Origin: Poronia punctata
Lineage: Eukaryota; Ascomycota; Sordariomycetes; Xylariales; Xylariaceae
Assembly (NCBI GenBank): GCA_022579005.1
Contig: MU401616.1
Coordinates: 25,077 to 89,076, forward strand
Direction of reading: 5' to 3'
DNA: 64,000 nt
Shown here: in pieces, positions 46,955 to 59,738 of the stretch
Layout of the letters: every line of letters begins with the position of its first letter
Numbering within the stretch: position 1 is the first letter of the stretch
Notes under the pieces: model-generated
Database searches by the model: none
What the model was told of the DNA's origin: nothing
Seen by the model: only the letters and a program-made list of their open reading frames with translations
Made by a program: the position numbers and the translations under genes

Positions 46955-47408
46955 TTTCTATCCTCTCAAAGGGTCCTTTTTTTTCTCTCTCAGTGTGTGT
47001 ATATGTAGGTAGGCTATGGGGGATAGAGAACTGGGATACGGACGGGGACGAATTTCATGTTCAACGTTAATCAGTTACGACGTCCTGAGCATTATACCTA
47101 ATAGATGATGATTGACATAAGGAGATATGAGAGATGCAGTACTCTCCCTAGCGTTTTGTGTGCTTGCACATGATGATGATGATGTTCCGTATGTACTCGT
47201 ACGGCATATAGGCATCTTGTTCTACGAGTACTTGTTGTACTGTGTAGTCTCCTCGGCTAGGTAAGGTCGGTATTACAAAGTCGCAGATCTTCTCACATCT
47301 GCAGCTACTTTTCTGGATTCCACACCTGCCGGAACCCGGGTAGTGGAGAGAACCTAACGGTGTTTCTAACCATAGCGGGCATACGATCACCAGTAGAGAA
47401 GGTATGTA
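46955..47408. other. Spacer between NRPS-like gene and MITE
   Basis: 3' flank of the NRPS-like gene, with a T run at 46978-46983 and TACGAGTACTTG-type motifs near 47197-47235. No gene. Confidence 0.6.
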
Positions 47409-47816
47409 CAGTACCAGTTCATATGTTTCGAGCAAAAGTAAAAAAAGAATTTTATGTTAGGAAATTCATAAAAAATAGAATATAACAAATAATAATTATA
47501 AGTTATTGACTATAAGATAAAGATTTTTATTCTTTATTTAATAACACTTTATTTGTCTTAATAGCTATTTTATTTAATTAATTAAAGCAAAAAGAAATAT
47601 TTTAGAAAAATGGTACTTGCTTAAATTGTCTATATCTCGCCAAAAGGTTAACTAAAAAGAAAAGTGCCGGTTATAAAAATAAATGTTTTATTTTCCTTTA
47701 TTTTATTATATTTTTTATTATTTTTTATTTGTTATAAGGAAAGGGTTATAAGCAGTCAAAAACGTTAAGTTTTAGTGTAAAACATCGTGCTGCTCGGAAC
47801 TTTTGAACTCCCACTG
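47409..47816 (+). mobile_element. MITE copy 2 (same family as 21920-22326)
   Basis: 408 bp. The left end is CAGTACCAGTTCATATG...CGAGCA; the reverse complement of the right end is CAGTGGGAGTTCAAAAG...CGAGCA. Both ends are flanked by TA (47407-47408 and 47817-47818). Internal blocks match copy 1 in the same order, including ATTTTATTTAATTAATTA and TTTTAGTGTAAAACATCGTG. Differences from copy 1 are largely transitions plus small indels, so both copies are old. No open frame. Confidence 0.85.
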
Positions 47817-48927
47817 TACGTGTACACATATTGTCCAAGTCTACGAATGGTATAGAGTCTAGCAACGTTGTTATTACCTACCCTACCCTAACCTAGGTTA
47901 GTTGGTGATTGTGATCTGAGACTGTTCTCATGTCTCTGTTTAAAAATGTATACCTACCTATACTTAAAGGTAATTATTCTTATGTAGGAGGGTTTCTAAG
48001 GGGCTGCATGATAATGTTGACAGAAAGTCTAATAAAACGCTGCCCCCTTTAATAAGCAATAAAACTAGTGGGCTAGTTGTTGTCTGTCTGATATTTAGTT
48101 TATTTTAGGTTAGTTTAGCCAAGACCGGGGACTGTTACTAGACTACAAGTAGATTAGACTAGTTTGCGTAGGTCAGGTCGGGGCTAATAATAGGCGGGAG
48201 TTTATTTGGCGGTATGGTGCATAAGGAGGGGAAAGATTCACTTGGTGGTTGTGTGTTAATACATCCTGAGTGAGGTTTATTTTGTTACAAGTATGAAATG
48301 TCGGAAATTTTCTCAGGTAACAAGTAAGGTATCTTGGGTTAGGTTAGTCCTTGAGGAACTGAAAGGAAAGGTTTACCTCTAACTCTAAGCACCTGCATTT
48401 TAGAACATGCACAAGGTTATGCAGTTGGTTTAGTCAAGGCCAAACGGATCTATCACTAATGAAACCTAAAAAGTACAGTTACCTGCAAGTGCCGAGAAAG
48501 ACCTCGTATCAGCAACGACGGATAGGGGGGTTTAAAGGTACTGTACATGTACTATATACATACATGCATGCATTCATGCAGACATGTTGTAAGCACTGCA
48601 GCAAAACCATCTCCATCGTTTACCACAAAGTCTCTATCTATCCTCATCCTCAATCGTCAAGGCCGGACTTTATCTCCAGGACATCTTTATGCCTTTGTTC
48701 ATTTAGAGCAGTTATCCTACGTGTTAGGTACCCGCCATTGCCTTTTTTCTTTCCCCTGCCCCTCACACATGCATAACGATGAACCAGATGCAATCTGATC
48801 GACAGTAAAACTATCTTGTCTCACTCTCACCTGTTGTGCTTGTGCCGTAACAAGCGGGACGGGTCACGGGATCAGCATTCGCACACCTACCTGGCCAAGA
48901 AAGAAAGAGCGGTTAACTTTACTTACC
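47817..48927. other. Intergenic spacer
   Basis: No supported gene. It contains CCTAACCTAGGTTAG (about 47887-47901), further TAGGTTAG motifs near 48110-48130 and 48335-48345, and a CT-rich leader before the methyltransferase. Confidence 0.55.
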
Positions 48928-50083
48928 ATGGCCGTCGAGGGTTGTGGAAACGTTGTCGTGGGGAAAACCAGCTTCTTCTCATCAGCTTTGCGCGACCTCG
49001 TCTACAACCCCGCAACCAAAACCGCAAAGGCAACCCCGAGAACACATGATACACAGACGACCATTGCCGCATTGTCCGGCGGGAGATACATGGAAGTTCT
49101 CCCACCCGACGTGGAGCCTATACGGGCCCTCTTGACTGGCTATAGCGGAATTCGTCCGGAAGACGTAGACAGACATGTCTACGGAATTGTAAGTGTGAAT
49201 TCACATTTTTTTCTATATATAGTTTGATTTATTTTTTTCCGTTTCATCATGCCAGACCAAAAACGTCAAGGGGCAAATACTACTTGTAAATAAGGGCTGG
49301 CTGGCATTATAGGCGTAGCAGAAGACCTGAATTTGTGAAGCTTATAATTTTTTTTTCATGTGTAATCAGCGAGATAAATTATGGGACGTATATCCATATT
49401 CATGCGTCGGGCTTTTCCGCTTCGCGTCCCTGGACTTCGTCGCAGACGCCTACTACCAAGTAGCGCTCTTCCGACTCCTACAAGCCGAGGCGTCGTCGAC
49501 GACCGATCAGACCAGACTATTGGACGTAGGCTGTTGCGTCGGCCAACTCGTCCGCAAGCTGGCCTTTGACGGCGTCGACTCGGCCCGGCTGTACGGGACC
49601 GATATCGAACCCCGCCTCTTGGATATCGGCTACGATTTATTCCGTGACCGGGGAAAGTTCAAGGGTTCTTTCATCACGGGCGATTTCCTACGACATGACG
49701 AACTCGACGATTTAGACGCTTTACATGGGAAGATGACGTTTATACATGCCACCAGCTTCTTCCATCTCTTCACCTGGGCCGAACAGCTGCGAGTCGCGAC
49801 GCGCATGGTCCAGCTTCTGGACCCGGATAGACCGGACGTTATGATTTTTGGAAGGCATGTGGGGACCATGCAACCTAGGCCCGGAGGCGGGAATGCCAAA
49901 GCAGGGAGTGACAAGGTCTACCTGCACAATGCGGAGACTTGGCAGATGCTCTGGGACCAGGTCGGGGAGCTCACGGGCACGAAATGGTCGGTGACTATGG
50001 AGCCGATTGAAAAGATCCAGATAGACACGGGGGGTGTCGACAGTTCGTTGAGGAAGATGCTGTTTTGTGTTATGAGGGCCTAA
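48928..50083 (+). CDS. SAM-dependent methyltransferase (secondary-metabolism type)
   Basis: Model: join(48928..49188, 49370..50083), 975 nt, 324 aa; intron of 181 nt with GTAAGT donor and AATCAG acceptor, phase 0. Exon 1 gives the N-terminal helix region (GGRYMEVLPPDVEPIRALL); exon 2 opens RDKLWDVYPYSCVGLFRF. SAM motif I is LLDVGCCVGQLVRKL and the acidic strand is YGTDIEPRLLDIGY. Later segments are THATSFFHLF-like (IHATSFFHLFTWAEQL), DVMIFGRHVGT and the C-terminal MLFCVMRA. This layout resembles class I methyltransferases of fungal meroterpenoid and polyketide clusters (AusD group). It is convergent with the flavin monooxygenase 366 bases away, suggesting a possible pair of tailoring enzymes. 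Substrate unknown. Confidence 0.82.
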
Positions 50084-50449
50084 CATGGTTTAAGTGAGGT
50101 GGCTCTGTTTTTCTTTTCTTTTTTTCGAGGGAGTTTTGGACCTGCGAGGCATCATTGTATTTGTTGTATTTATTGCATTGCATTGCATTGCGAAGCGATA
50201 TGGCGTCTTGAATGGAGTTGAAGGCTTTATCTTGTGGTTAAGTTTTTATTATAAATAGAGGGAAAAGCTATATGTTAGACTTGTATATTTGATGCGGACT
50301 GGCAAATGGTCTCCCACATTTATATGACATTCCGTTCCGTTCCGACCCTTGACATAGTAGCTCCTCGACACTACCTAACAGTTCGACACCACTGACCTAT
50401 TTTCACCTACTCGTACACGTACATGATTTCTTTTCTTGGGCTTATTTCC
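50084..50449. other. Convergent 3' spacer
   Basis: Shared 3' region of the convergent methyltransferase and monooxygenase genes. Contains a GCATT pentamer repeat (about 50174-50190). No other feature. Confidence 0.6.
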
Positions 50450-51789
50450 TTAGGTAACCGATGTTGTGTTTTGCTTTTCAGTCCAAGTATCTAAATTCAG
50501 CTCAGGATACTCCGGTATCCTCAACCCACCCTTATTCTCCGGCAAGATCCTGACCAAAACATCCACGATCCTCAGCTTCGAAACCAGCCATAAAACAGTC
50601 GTCAAGACCCAAACCCCCCACTCCGTCTCGGCGTATATGATACCCGGCACGCCAGGAAACAATTTCTGCCCTTCGTCGACAAAAGGTTTGACGACGCGAG
50701 CATAAGCCTGCAACGCACCAGTGACCCCGTCATCATCATCATCATCCTCATCATCATCATCATCCTCATCACCTGCACGTCTTCTAGAAAGTTCACCGGC
50801 AAGTATATACGCGCCCGTAAGACTCAACGTCGTGCCCATGCCCGAGACAGGGCTGGGACAATACCCCGCGTCGCCTAGGAGCACGACACGTCCCACAGCC
50901 AGGGAATCGGAACCGCAGCGGACCTGACCGATTTCGGCGGCGTAGAAATCGACTTTTTCGTCCGAACAAGTTAAGCCGTCTATCAATTCGGCCACTTGCC
51001 ACTTATCGCGCTGGTCGGCGAATACGTTTGCGAAATCCTCTCTTGTTTTCGGACCGGGACGAGAACCAGGACCGGATCCCGAAAAGACGGCCATGTATAC
51101 CTGCTTCGTAGGAACTCTCTTGTCCGCCGCACGGGTGAATATCGCCTTATTTCCCGGCATGATGTGCCACTCTGTCCAAGAATCATCATTTTCGTCGTCG
51201 TCGTCGTCGTTTTCATGAACATGAACATTCCGGGGAAGACGATAAAAAGCCATGAATAAGCCCAGAGACTTGAAACTAGCATCGTCACCACTCCCTTTTT
51301 TCTTTTCTTTTTCCTTTTCCCTTTCCGAGAGAATCATCCGTCGCGTACGCGAAGACTGTCCATCCGCCCCAACAATAACATCATACCTTTCCTCTCTCCC
51401 ATCCGAGAACGTCACGTGCCCTGTTTGCGAACAGAGGGAAGTGACAGTGACGCCAAACTCGTAACGTACGTTCTCTTTCTCTTTCTCTTTCCCATTTTCA
51501 TCTTCATCTTCGAAGCCCAAACTAGCCCGATAAAAAACATCCACCAAATCCCCCCGCATAATCTCGTATTCACTCGTCAGAGCCTGCGCGCCCTTTCCCG
51601 AATCATTCTTCCCGAAAGAAGCGTAGGTTTTGCCGCGGCCATCTACGAACGATATGCCTTCTTCCGGGACGGCGAGTTTGCGTATATTTTCGAGTACTGT
51701 TTTTTGGGGGGGAGAGGGGTTCTTTTGTTAGAAAAAGAAATTGAAGAAATAGAAAAATATACGAAAAAAGGGAGGGGGGGAGGAAAGGG

Positions 51790-51822
<33 letters not shown>

Positions 51823-52011
51823 ACAGCCCATTTTCCTAACGATATCAATTCCTTGTGCTCTCAAATCAATCTGTAACCCCGTCTCGCGCAACTTATCGGC
51901 CCGCTCTATAATGGTGATTTGGTGAGAGGGATCGGCTCGTCGCATCATGGTGGCGAAGGCTGGACCGCAGACGCCGGCGCCGATGACGAGGATTTTGAGA
52001 GGGGGAGGCAT
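50450..52011 (-). CDS. FAD-dependent monooxygenase (salicylate-hydroxylase-like)
   Basis: Predicted NAD(P)H- and FAD-dependent hydroxylase or epoxidase. Model: complement(join(50450..51696, 51825..52011)), 1434 nt, 477 aa. Exon 1 carries the FAD motif ILVIGAGVCGPAFATMMRR and ends in a split Leu codon. The 128-nt intron contains a 30-base homopolymer (A on the plus strand, 51790-51819). Exon 2 restores VRKMGLLENIRKLAVPEE. Further signatures: DVIVGADGQSSRTRR (DG motif) and GDAGYCPSPVSGMGTTLSL with GAYILAGEL (GD motif). Acidic Asp/Glu runs encoded by ATC/TCATCA repeats (about 50730-50770) and a Lys/Glu run sit in loops. A hydrophobic C-terminal stretch (VWVLTTVLWLVSKL) may touch a membrane. Without the splice the first exon would run into poly-Phe, so the model is well supported. 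Substrate unknown. Confidence 0.88.
51790..51819. repeat. 30-base A homopolymer in an intron
   Basis: An unbroken A tract on the plus strand (T in the transcript) inside the flavin monooxygenase intron, next to a long purine-rich stretch (51729-51790). Long homopolymers are unstable, so the reported length could also reflect sequencing error. Confidence 0.85.
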
Positions 52012-52053
52012 CTTTTTTTGTTTTTGTTTCTTTGTGACTTTGTATGTAAGGAA

Positions 52054-52084
<31 letters not shown>

Positions 52085-52679
52085 ACAAATGAGTATAGTA
52101 GAGTTGTGACTTATTTATACTATGTACAATATATACTAACTTGTCTGTCTATTTGTATCCTATGCATGTGTGTCGTAGACAAGTTGCATTATATCCGAGT
52201 CCGAGATTCTCTCGATCAACCCGACCATGGTGGCTTTGCAAAGCCAGCCTCCCTTCCTCCCTTCTTTACCTAATAGCGGTGTGGTGTGGTTTCACAGCCC
52301 AAAAAGAAAAAATGATGAATCGGGTTTATTTCTTTTGTTCACGACTCTGTGATTTAGACTAGGGGTCCGTTATTTCATCATACATATTACATATGCAAAA
52401 AAAGAAAAGAAGGAGACTACCTAAATTAGGGTAAATAGCGGCCCGGGCCGACGTTTCTGGCTATCGGTCGAGTCATTTCGGATACGAACCCATTATAATA
52501 GCTCGGGTTCGGAAAGTCGGAGTCGGGGTCGGCTTAGGTTTTGCTAGAACGTAGGTACGAGTAGGTAGCAACTGGCAGGAAAATTGTATAATTGTATATT
52601 TTACGCATAAAAGTGCTATTGGTTTATTTTATTTTATTTTTAGAATAGGTAACGTGGTAACAGGAGGTATCTAAGTACA
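52012..52679. other. Promoter spacer beside the retroelement
   Basis: Upstream region of the monooxygenase gene, with an (AAG)n microsatellite at about 52054-52084. Base composition drops towards AT near 52600. No gene. Confidence 0.6.
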
Positions 52680-52930
52680 GAAAAGATAGAAGATCTGCAA
52701 GGGGAATCAGAAATAGGAAACAAGGTAATATATTCTTTATATATCTAGCTAAATGTAAATAAATTAATAAGTACCCCCTAAAATAAGGTTTAAGTAAGTC
52801 TTGATAATAAAAGGGTTATAACCTTAAAATAATAGGTGTAAAGAAAGTAATAGCCTCTCTTTTTTATTAAAGTAAGTCTAAAGGATTAAACCTACTTTTT
52901 TTAAATTTATACTACTATTAAGCTAATAAA
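52680..52930. repeat. Left direct repeat (putative LTR, heavily mutated)
   Basis: Shares AGAAATAGGAAACAAGGTAA-type blocks and AAATTAATAAGTACCCCC with the right copy at 59739-59989. The left copy carries A or T where the right copy has G or C, for example AAGTAAGTCT against GGTAGGTCTT-type sequence. Confidence 0.8.
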
Positions 52931-55900
52931 ATAAAATAAAAAAAGTATAGCGCCCTTGCTATAATAATAAAAAATAAAGTTACTAAATTATTTTAACTAA
53001 ATGCTAGCTTTTATTAGTAAAAAAAAATCTTTTTTAGTATATAAGTAGCTTTTTTTTAGCTTAAAAACTTTTAATAAATTTTTATAATAGTTATATAAAG
53101 CTATTAGTAAGCTATTTAAATTTATTAAACAAAATAACAGTTTTTTAAAGTGCTTTTTAATAATAAATAAACTTTTTTAATAAAGTATTAACTTTTAAGG
53201 TTTGCTATCTTATAATAGCATAATAAAGTTATTTACTTTAATTTTAAAAATCTTTATATTATATTAATATTATTAAATCTTTTATTAAATATTTATATTT
53301 TTTAAAATTTCTTTTTACAAAGCTTAAACCTTTATTATAAGGTTATTTTAAAATTATAAAATCTTGTTTTTAAATAGCAAAATAAACTTTTTTAAAGCTA
53401 GTAAGCTTTTTAAATCTTTTTAGTTTGCTACTAAAAATTATGCTTTTAAAAGTTTACAAAATAAAATTTTATATAATATTTTTATAAAAAATAGTTTAAT
53501 AAATATTATAATACGTTTATTATACTAAGCAACTATTATTAGCAAATATTAGTTTTAATTATTAAATCTTTTGCTTTTAAATATAAGCTTTTTAAAAATT
53601 TATTAAAAAAATTTTATATAAGCTTTAATTATGCTTACTAACTTATAAAATCTTAATAGTATATTTACTAGCTTAGTACTAAATTTTTTTAATATATATT
53701 TAAAAGTTTTTAAAATAAATACTTTTTTAAAATTAATATAAATACTTAATAGTATTATACTTATAAAATATATTTATTTAGTTACTTTTTTTTTAGCTAT
53801 AAGTTTTAAGCAGTTTTTTATTTTAAATACTTAAGCAAAGTAACTAAAATAGTTAACTATTAAAAAATAATACTAGTTTTTATTTTTAGTTTTAAAAAAT
53901 AGTTTAATAAAGTTTATAATAGCTATATAAAATAATGCTTTTATAATAACTAAAAAATTAAAAGCTTTTAAAACTACTAAACTAAATTTAGCATATTTTA
54001 TATATTTAATATAATAATCTAATATATTTTTAGCTATAGTAAGCTAGTATACTAATTTATTTAATTTATTTATTATTATTTAAACAAAAAAGTAACTAGC
54101 TTAATTATAAGCTAATTACAAAGCTTAAGCAACTTTATTATAATATAAACAGCAACGCTATATGCTTTTTTAGCAATGTTTAAGCAAGTTATTATATATT
54201 TAATAACTTTAAGCTTTTTATAAAAAAATCTTTTTACCTAATTAATTTAAAAGATTATAGTACCTTTTTTTTAAAAACTTGCAAATATTAGCATATTAAA
54301 GTTTAAATTTATATTTAGCTAATTTATTATTATAATAATATAATATTTTAGTTAAAAAACTACTAATTATACTAATTTAAGCTTTTTTATTTAGCTATCT
54401 AAATAACCTTTAGTTTAAAAAATCTTAAAATCTACTTAACCTATTAGTTTATTTTTATAAAAAGCAAGCATATAATTTAACTTTATTTAATTAAGCTATT
54501 ATATTATATTTAGCTTAAATAAAAGCTTAAGCTTTAGCTTTTAAAAGCTTTAAAAGTACGTCTTTATATTTTTTTTTTATTTTTTTAAATCTACTTCTTA
54601 GTATAGTCCGTTTTTCTAAGCTTTTTTAGCATACTAATATTATTATAATCCTTTATTTTAAAAATTATTTTAAATAAAGCATTAGCTACTTTATTTTTTT
54701 CTTTTTTAATATACTTTATTTAAATATTTAGTTACTAAAGCTTATTAGCCTACTAAGCATATATTTTTTTATAATATATTAAATTAATAAAAAACGTTAA
54801 AAGCTTATAGTTTATATAAATAATTAATTAAACTTTAAACAATATAATAAAGTATTAAATATAGCAGCAAAAAAGCTTTATAATAACTAAAAGCTTTTAT
54901 TTATAAGTGCTATAATTTTATTAAGTCTTTATAAAAAAAAAGCTATTATATACTAGTAATACATTAATGCCCTTTTAAATCTAAGTAATTAAAAATCTTT
55001 TTTTAAACCTTAAAGTATTTATAAATTTATTTATAACTTAATTAAATATATACTTATACATTTTAATTACTACAAATGCTTTTATTTTTAAAAAATTAAA
55101 AAATAAAGCTTTTGCTAGTTTTTATTTTTATATAACTAACTTAGTTAGTTTAGTTAAAAGTTTAGCTATTTTAAAATAGTTTTTTATTTATTTATAAGTA
55201 TGTTTAATAATTTTTAAAAATAATCTAATAACAATCTAATTTTTAAGTATTAGCTATAAACAAATTTTTTTACTTTGTTTAAAAATTACTTATAAAATTT
55301 TATAAATTTAATAAAGCACTTTTAAAGCTACTATTTTAGTAAACCTTAAATATACCTTTTTAAAAAATAATTTTAATATTGCTTAAAAGATTTTTAAAAA
55401 AAAACAGTGCTTAATAAATTCTTATTAACTATAAAAGTTAAAATATAATAAAAAAATATTATTTATATAAAAAATATAAGTACTAGCTTTTTAAAAACTT
55501 AAGGCTATAGTAATAAATTTTTTAAATTTAGCTTTAAAATTAGTTTTAAAGCTATTTTTATAAGCTTTGTTATTAAAAAAGCAAAAATTTAAAATTTTTA
55601 TAGCATTTTAGTTAATTATATTTAAAAAAACTTTAGTACTAAAAACGCAAATATATAATAATATAATAAGTATATTAGTATAACTTAAAACGTATACTTT
55701 AAATTAAATTTTAAAAAGCTTTTAGCACTTAAATTGCTAAAATAGTTATATATATTTGCTATTAAAAGCATTTTAATACTTAGCATGTCTTTGTTTACGT
55801 TTTAATAATTAAATATAATTTTTTACTTTTTTTATAAATTAAAATAAAAAAAAACATAGTTTTTTATTACTATAACAAGTTATAACTTTTATAATAACAG

Positions 55901-58900
55901 CTTTTTATTAGCAGCAACTATACTTTTATATATTTTTAAATCTATACTTTTTTAAACTAGCTTATTTATTTAATATTTTTATAATTAAGTTTAAACTTTT
56001 TACTTAAATCTATTTTATAGCTTTACTTTAAGTTTTAGCTTAATATAATGCTTATATAAATTTATAGCTTGTATATTTACAATATTTAATATGTTAAAAT
56101 TTTAATAAGTATAAAAAGTCCTTATAACGTTTTTTTAAAATTATTTAGTACTAAAGGCTTTAAATATATGCTTAATTTATTAAACTAAGTCTTTATAATA
56201 GTTAGTAAGATCTTTTTAAAAGTTATAATAAATTGTTTAGCTAGTTTTTGCTTTATTAAAAAAAGTATAATAATTTCTTAATTTATAAATCTTTTATTTA
56301 TAGCTTTTTTTTTAAATATAATATACTAACTTAGTACTAAGTTTTTTATGCTAAAAATAAATAATATAAAACCTAATATTTTATAAGCTTACTTACTTAT
56401 ATTATAAGTACTAAGCTTTAAAGCATAATATACTATTTAATTTTAAAAATAATAAACTAATTTTAAAATATTAACTATATAATAAATTTTAAATAGCATT
56501 ATAAACAAGTTTATACTAAATCTTAGTTTAATTTTTATAATAGCTTTTTTAAATTTAATAACTTAATAATTTAAAACAACTTAACAATATAATTATAAAT
56601 AAAAGCTTAGTTTTTTAACATATTATTAAAATTGTTTAAGCTACTATCTTTTAAATTATTTGCTAACTTTTTTAAATTAAAAGCTTTTTTTATTTTTTTA
56701 AAAGCTGCTTTAAAGTTTAGTTTAATAAAAAGTTTATTTAATATAAAAAACAGTTTATAACTTATTAATTAAATTATAATAAGTCTTTTAATACAAACTT
56801 TTAAATTTCTTTACTTTATATTACTAATACTTAGCATGCTTAATTAAATATTAATTACTGCTACTACGTTTTAAAGCTAAAAAAAACTTAAAATTATATA
56901 AACCTTATTATTTTTTTACCTTTTAAAAGCTAAAGTCTTTATAATAGCCTATATAGTCTTTTATATATTTATAACTTTTAAAGTTATAATAATATAATAA
57001 AAAACTTTAGCAAAATCTTTACTTAAAGTTTTTATAAAAAGTTTTTTAAATCTTAAATTTAACAAATTTAAAAGCTTTAGTTTAAGCTTTTTAACTTTTT
57101 CTCTTAATATAACATTAATATTAAATTTTTAATTTATTTAAGCAAAGCTTATAAAAAAAAATCTAGTTAGCATCTAGCTATTTTTTAAATAACAAAGTAT
57201 TAAAATAACCTTTTATATAGCAATAGCTAAATAAATAATTACAAAGCTTAATATTAAGCTTAATACTATAAAAGTTAATCTTTTTATTTAAGCTATATAT
57301 TTAGCTTTTTATTTTACTTTAGCTATAATTTAAGTAGCTATATATTTTATAACTATAAAAGCTTTTAAGCTTACTTAAAATAAGTTTATAAAACTTATTT
57401 TTACTTTAATTTAGTTAGCTAAAGTTTTATAATTAAATAGTTTTTTACCTAGCTTTTTATAAATTTTTTAAGCTTATTAAATAGTTTTCTTTTTTTTAGG
57501 ATCTTGTTCTTTGCTTTTTTTTTATTTAAAAAGGTCTTAATAAAAATTGCACGCTTTTTATTTTATTGTTTCTTTAAAAGTTTATTTAATGCTTTAGCTA
57601 AAAAACTTTATAAAACGCATATTTATACCTAAATCTCTTTAAGCTTGCTATTCTTATTAAATTTATTAAATTTATTAAATCCTTTAAATAAATCCTTAAA
57701 ATTCTTTTTATTAGCTTTTAAATTTGCAATCTTTAAAATATAGCAAAAAAAGCTTATTTTATTAGCTTAAAAGCTTTCTTTATTTTTTTAATTATATTTC
57801 TTAGTTTTAATATTATAAAAAATAAAAAAGTAATATATTATTATTAAAAAAAATATTAACTACTTTTTTTTAGCTTTAGCCTTTTTTATTTTTTTATTTA
57901 AAAATATTAAAGCCTTTAGCTATGCTTATTTTTATAGTTTTAAGTATAAAAACTTTAAAATAGTATACTTAAGTTTAATATAACTATGTTTACTATATTA
58001 AAAGCATACTTTTATTAATAATAACACCTTTTTTTTACTGCTTACTAATAAGTTTTTTAAACTTTTTTATAAAAGTAAATTAGTTAAATTAAATATAGCA
58101 TACTAAAGTTTACTTAACTATTATTTTCTAAATTTTAAAAATTTAAATATTATAGCTTTTTTCTTATACTATCTTTTAGTTTAAAAGCTTATACTTAACT
58201 AAAACTAAAATTTTTATAACACTTAAAGCTTTTTAACTAATATACTAATACTAAATAAAGCAAACATTTTTAATAATAAGTAAGCTTTTTAAATAGCTTT
58301 TTTTATATTTATACTAGTATTAGTTAAAAATTTTTTTTTTATAAGCTTAATTTTTATATTTTTAGCTTTTTAAGCTTATAACTAATACTTTATTTTTAAA
58401 ACCTAAAATATACTTTTTATAATATTAAATACCTTTTATAAAAAATAAAAGTTTTAAGCTTTTTTATTAATAGCTTTTATTTATAAATCTTTATTTTAAA
58501 AACTATTAATAAATATTTTTATAATAAACTTTAAAATAAAAGTTTTTAATATTATTAAAAAATTAAAATTTTTTAGTTAAAAAGTATCTTTACTGCTTAT
58601 TTTTTTTAATAAAGCTAAAGTCTTATTATAATAAAGTATAAAAGCTTTATTTTTTTTTTAAAACAGTTTTTTAAGCTTATTTACTAGTTAAATAATTTTT
58701 TTATTTTTAATTACTACTAAATATTTCTTTTTAAAAGCTTATTTAAAAGTTATAAAGTTTATTAAATTAGTTTTTTATTTTATAGCTTTATTTTTAAAAT
58801 CTTATAAAATAGTTTAATTATTTAAAAAAGTAGTAGCTAAACTTTTATAAAGCATGTTTATTGCTTTAATTATATTTAAGTATACTATAGCAGCTTTAGC

Positions 58901-59298
58901 CTTTTAAAACTCTTATTTAATTTATTAAATTTATTTAGCTATAAATATATTATTAGTAAACTAACTATAATTTGCTAAGTTAAAATAAAGTTTTTTTTTT
59001 TAATTTTTATATAATCTTGTTTTTATTTATTTTGCTACTTAATATTTTAAGCTATATAAATTAAGTTAATAAAAATAATATACTTAGCTTATTTAAATTT
59101 TAGTTTAAATATAAAAGATTTAAATACTTAAAGCTTAGATTTAAAAATAACTGCTTTATAATATTTTTTATTGCTTTTAATAAAAAGCTATTAAAGTATA
59201 TAGATTTTAATTTTCTTACTTATATAGCAAAGCTTTTTATTAATTAAAGTAGTTATATTAATTTTATAACTTATAAATAGCTTTATAGCTAATTTAAA

Positions 59299-59672
59299 CA
59301 ATAGCTATATAGCTTATTAAAAATATAAAATAATAGCTATATAGCTTATTAATAAAATATAAAAATAGCTATATAGCTTATTAATAAAATAAAATAATAG
59401 CTATATAGCTTATTAAACTAATAATATAATAGCGCTATAGCTTGCTAAAAAAGAAAAAAGCAATAGTAATACTGCTTATTAAAAAGATAAAGCAATAGCT
59501 ATATAGCTTATTTTAAAAATAGCGCTTTAGCGTATTAAATTAATAGCTTTTTAGCTTATTTAAAAGTTATTAAATAGCTTTATAGCTTATTTAATAGTTA
59601 GAAAATAGCTTTATAGCTTGTTAACAAGTAAGTTTAGCACTATAGCACAATAACAGCACTATAGCTTATTAA
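59299..59672. repeat. Tandem array of a palindromic unit
   Basis: About thirteen imperfect copies of AATAGCTATATAGCTTATT, spaced roughly 20-40 bases by A/T-rich filler. The core AGCTATATAGCT is self-complementary; variants include AGCGCTATAGCT and AGCTTTATAGCT. It lies inside the degraded element, ending about 70 bases before the right direct repeat. Confidence 0.8.
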
Positions 59673-59738
59673 TTTTTAACTAGGTTTTTTAAACTATATA
59701 GTACTGTTAATTTATCCCTTGCCTTACCGAGAACACTA

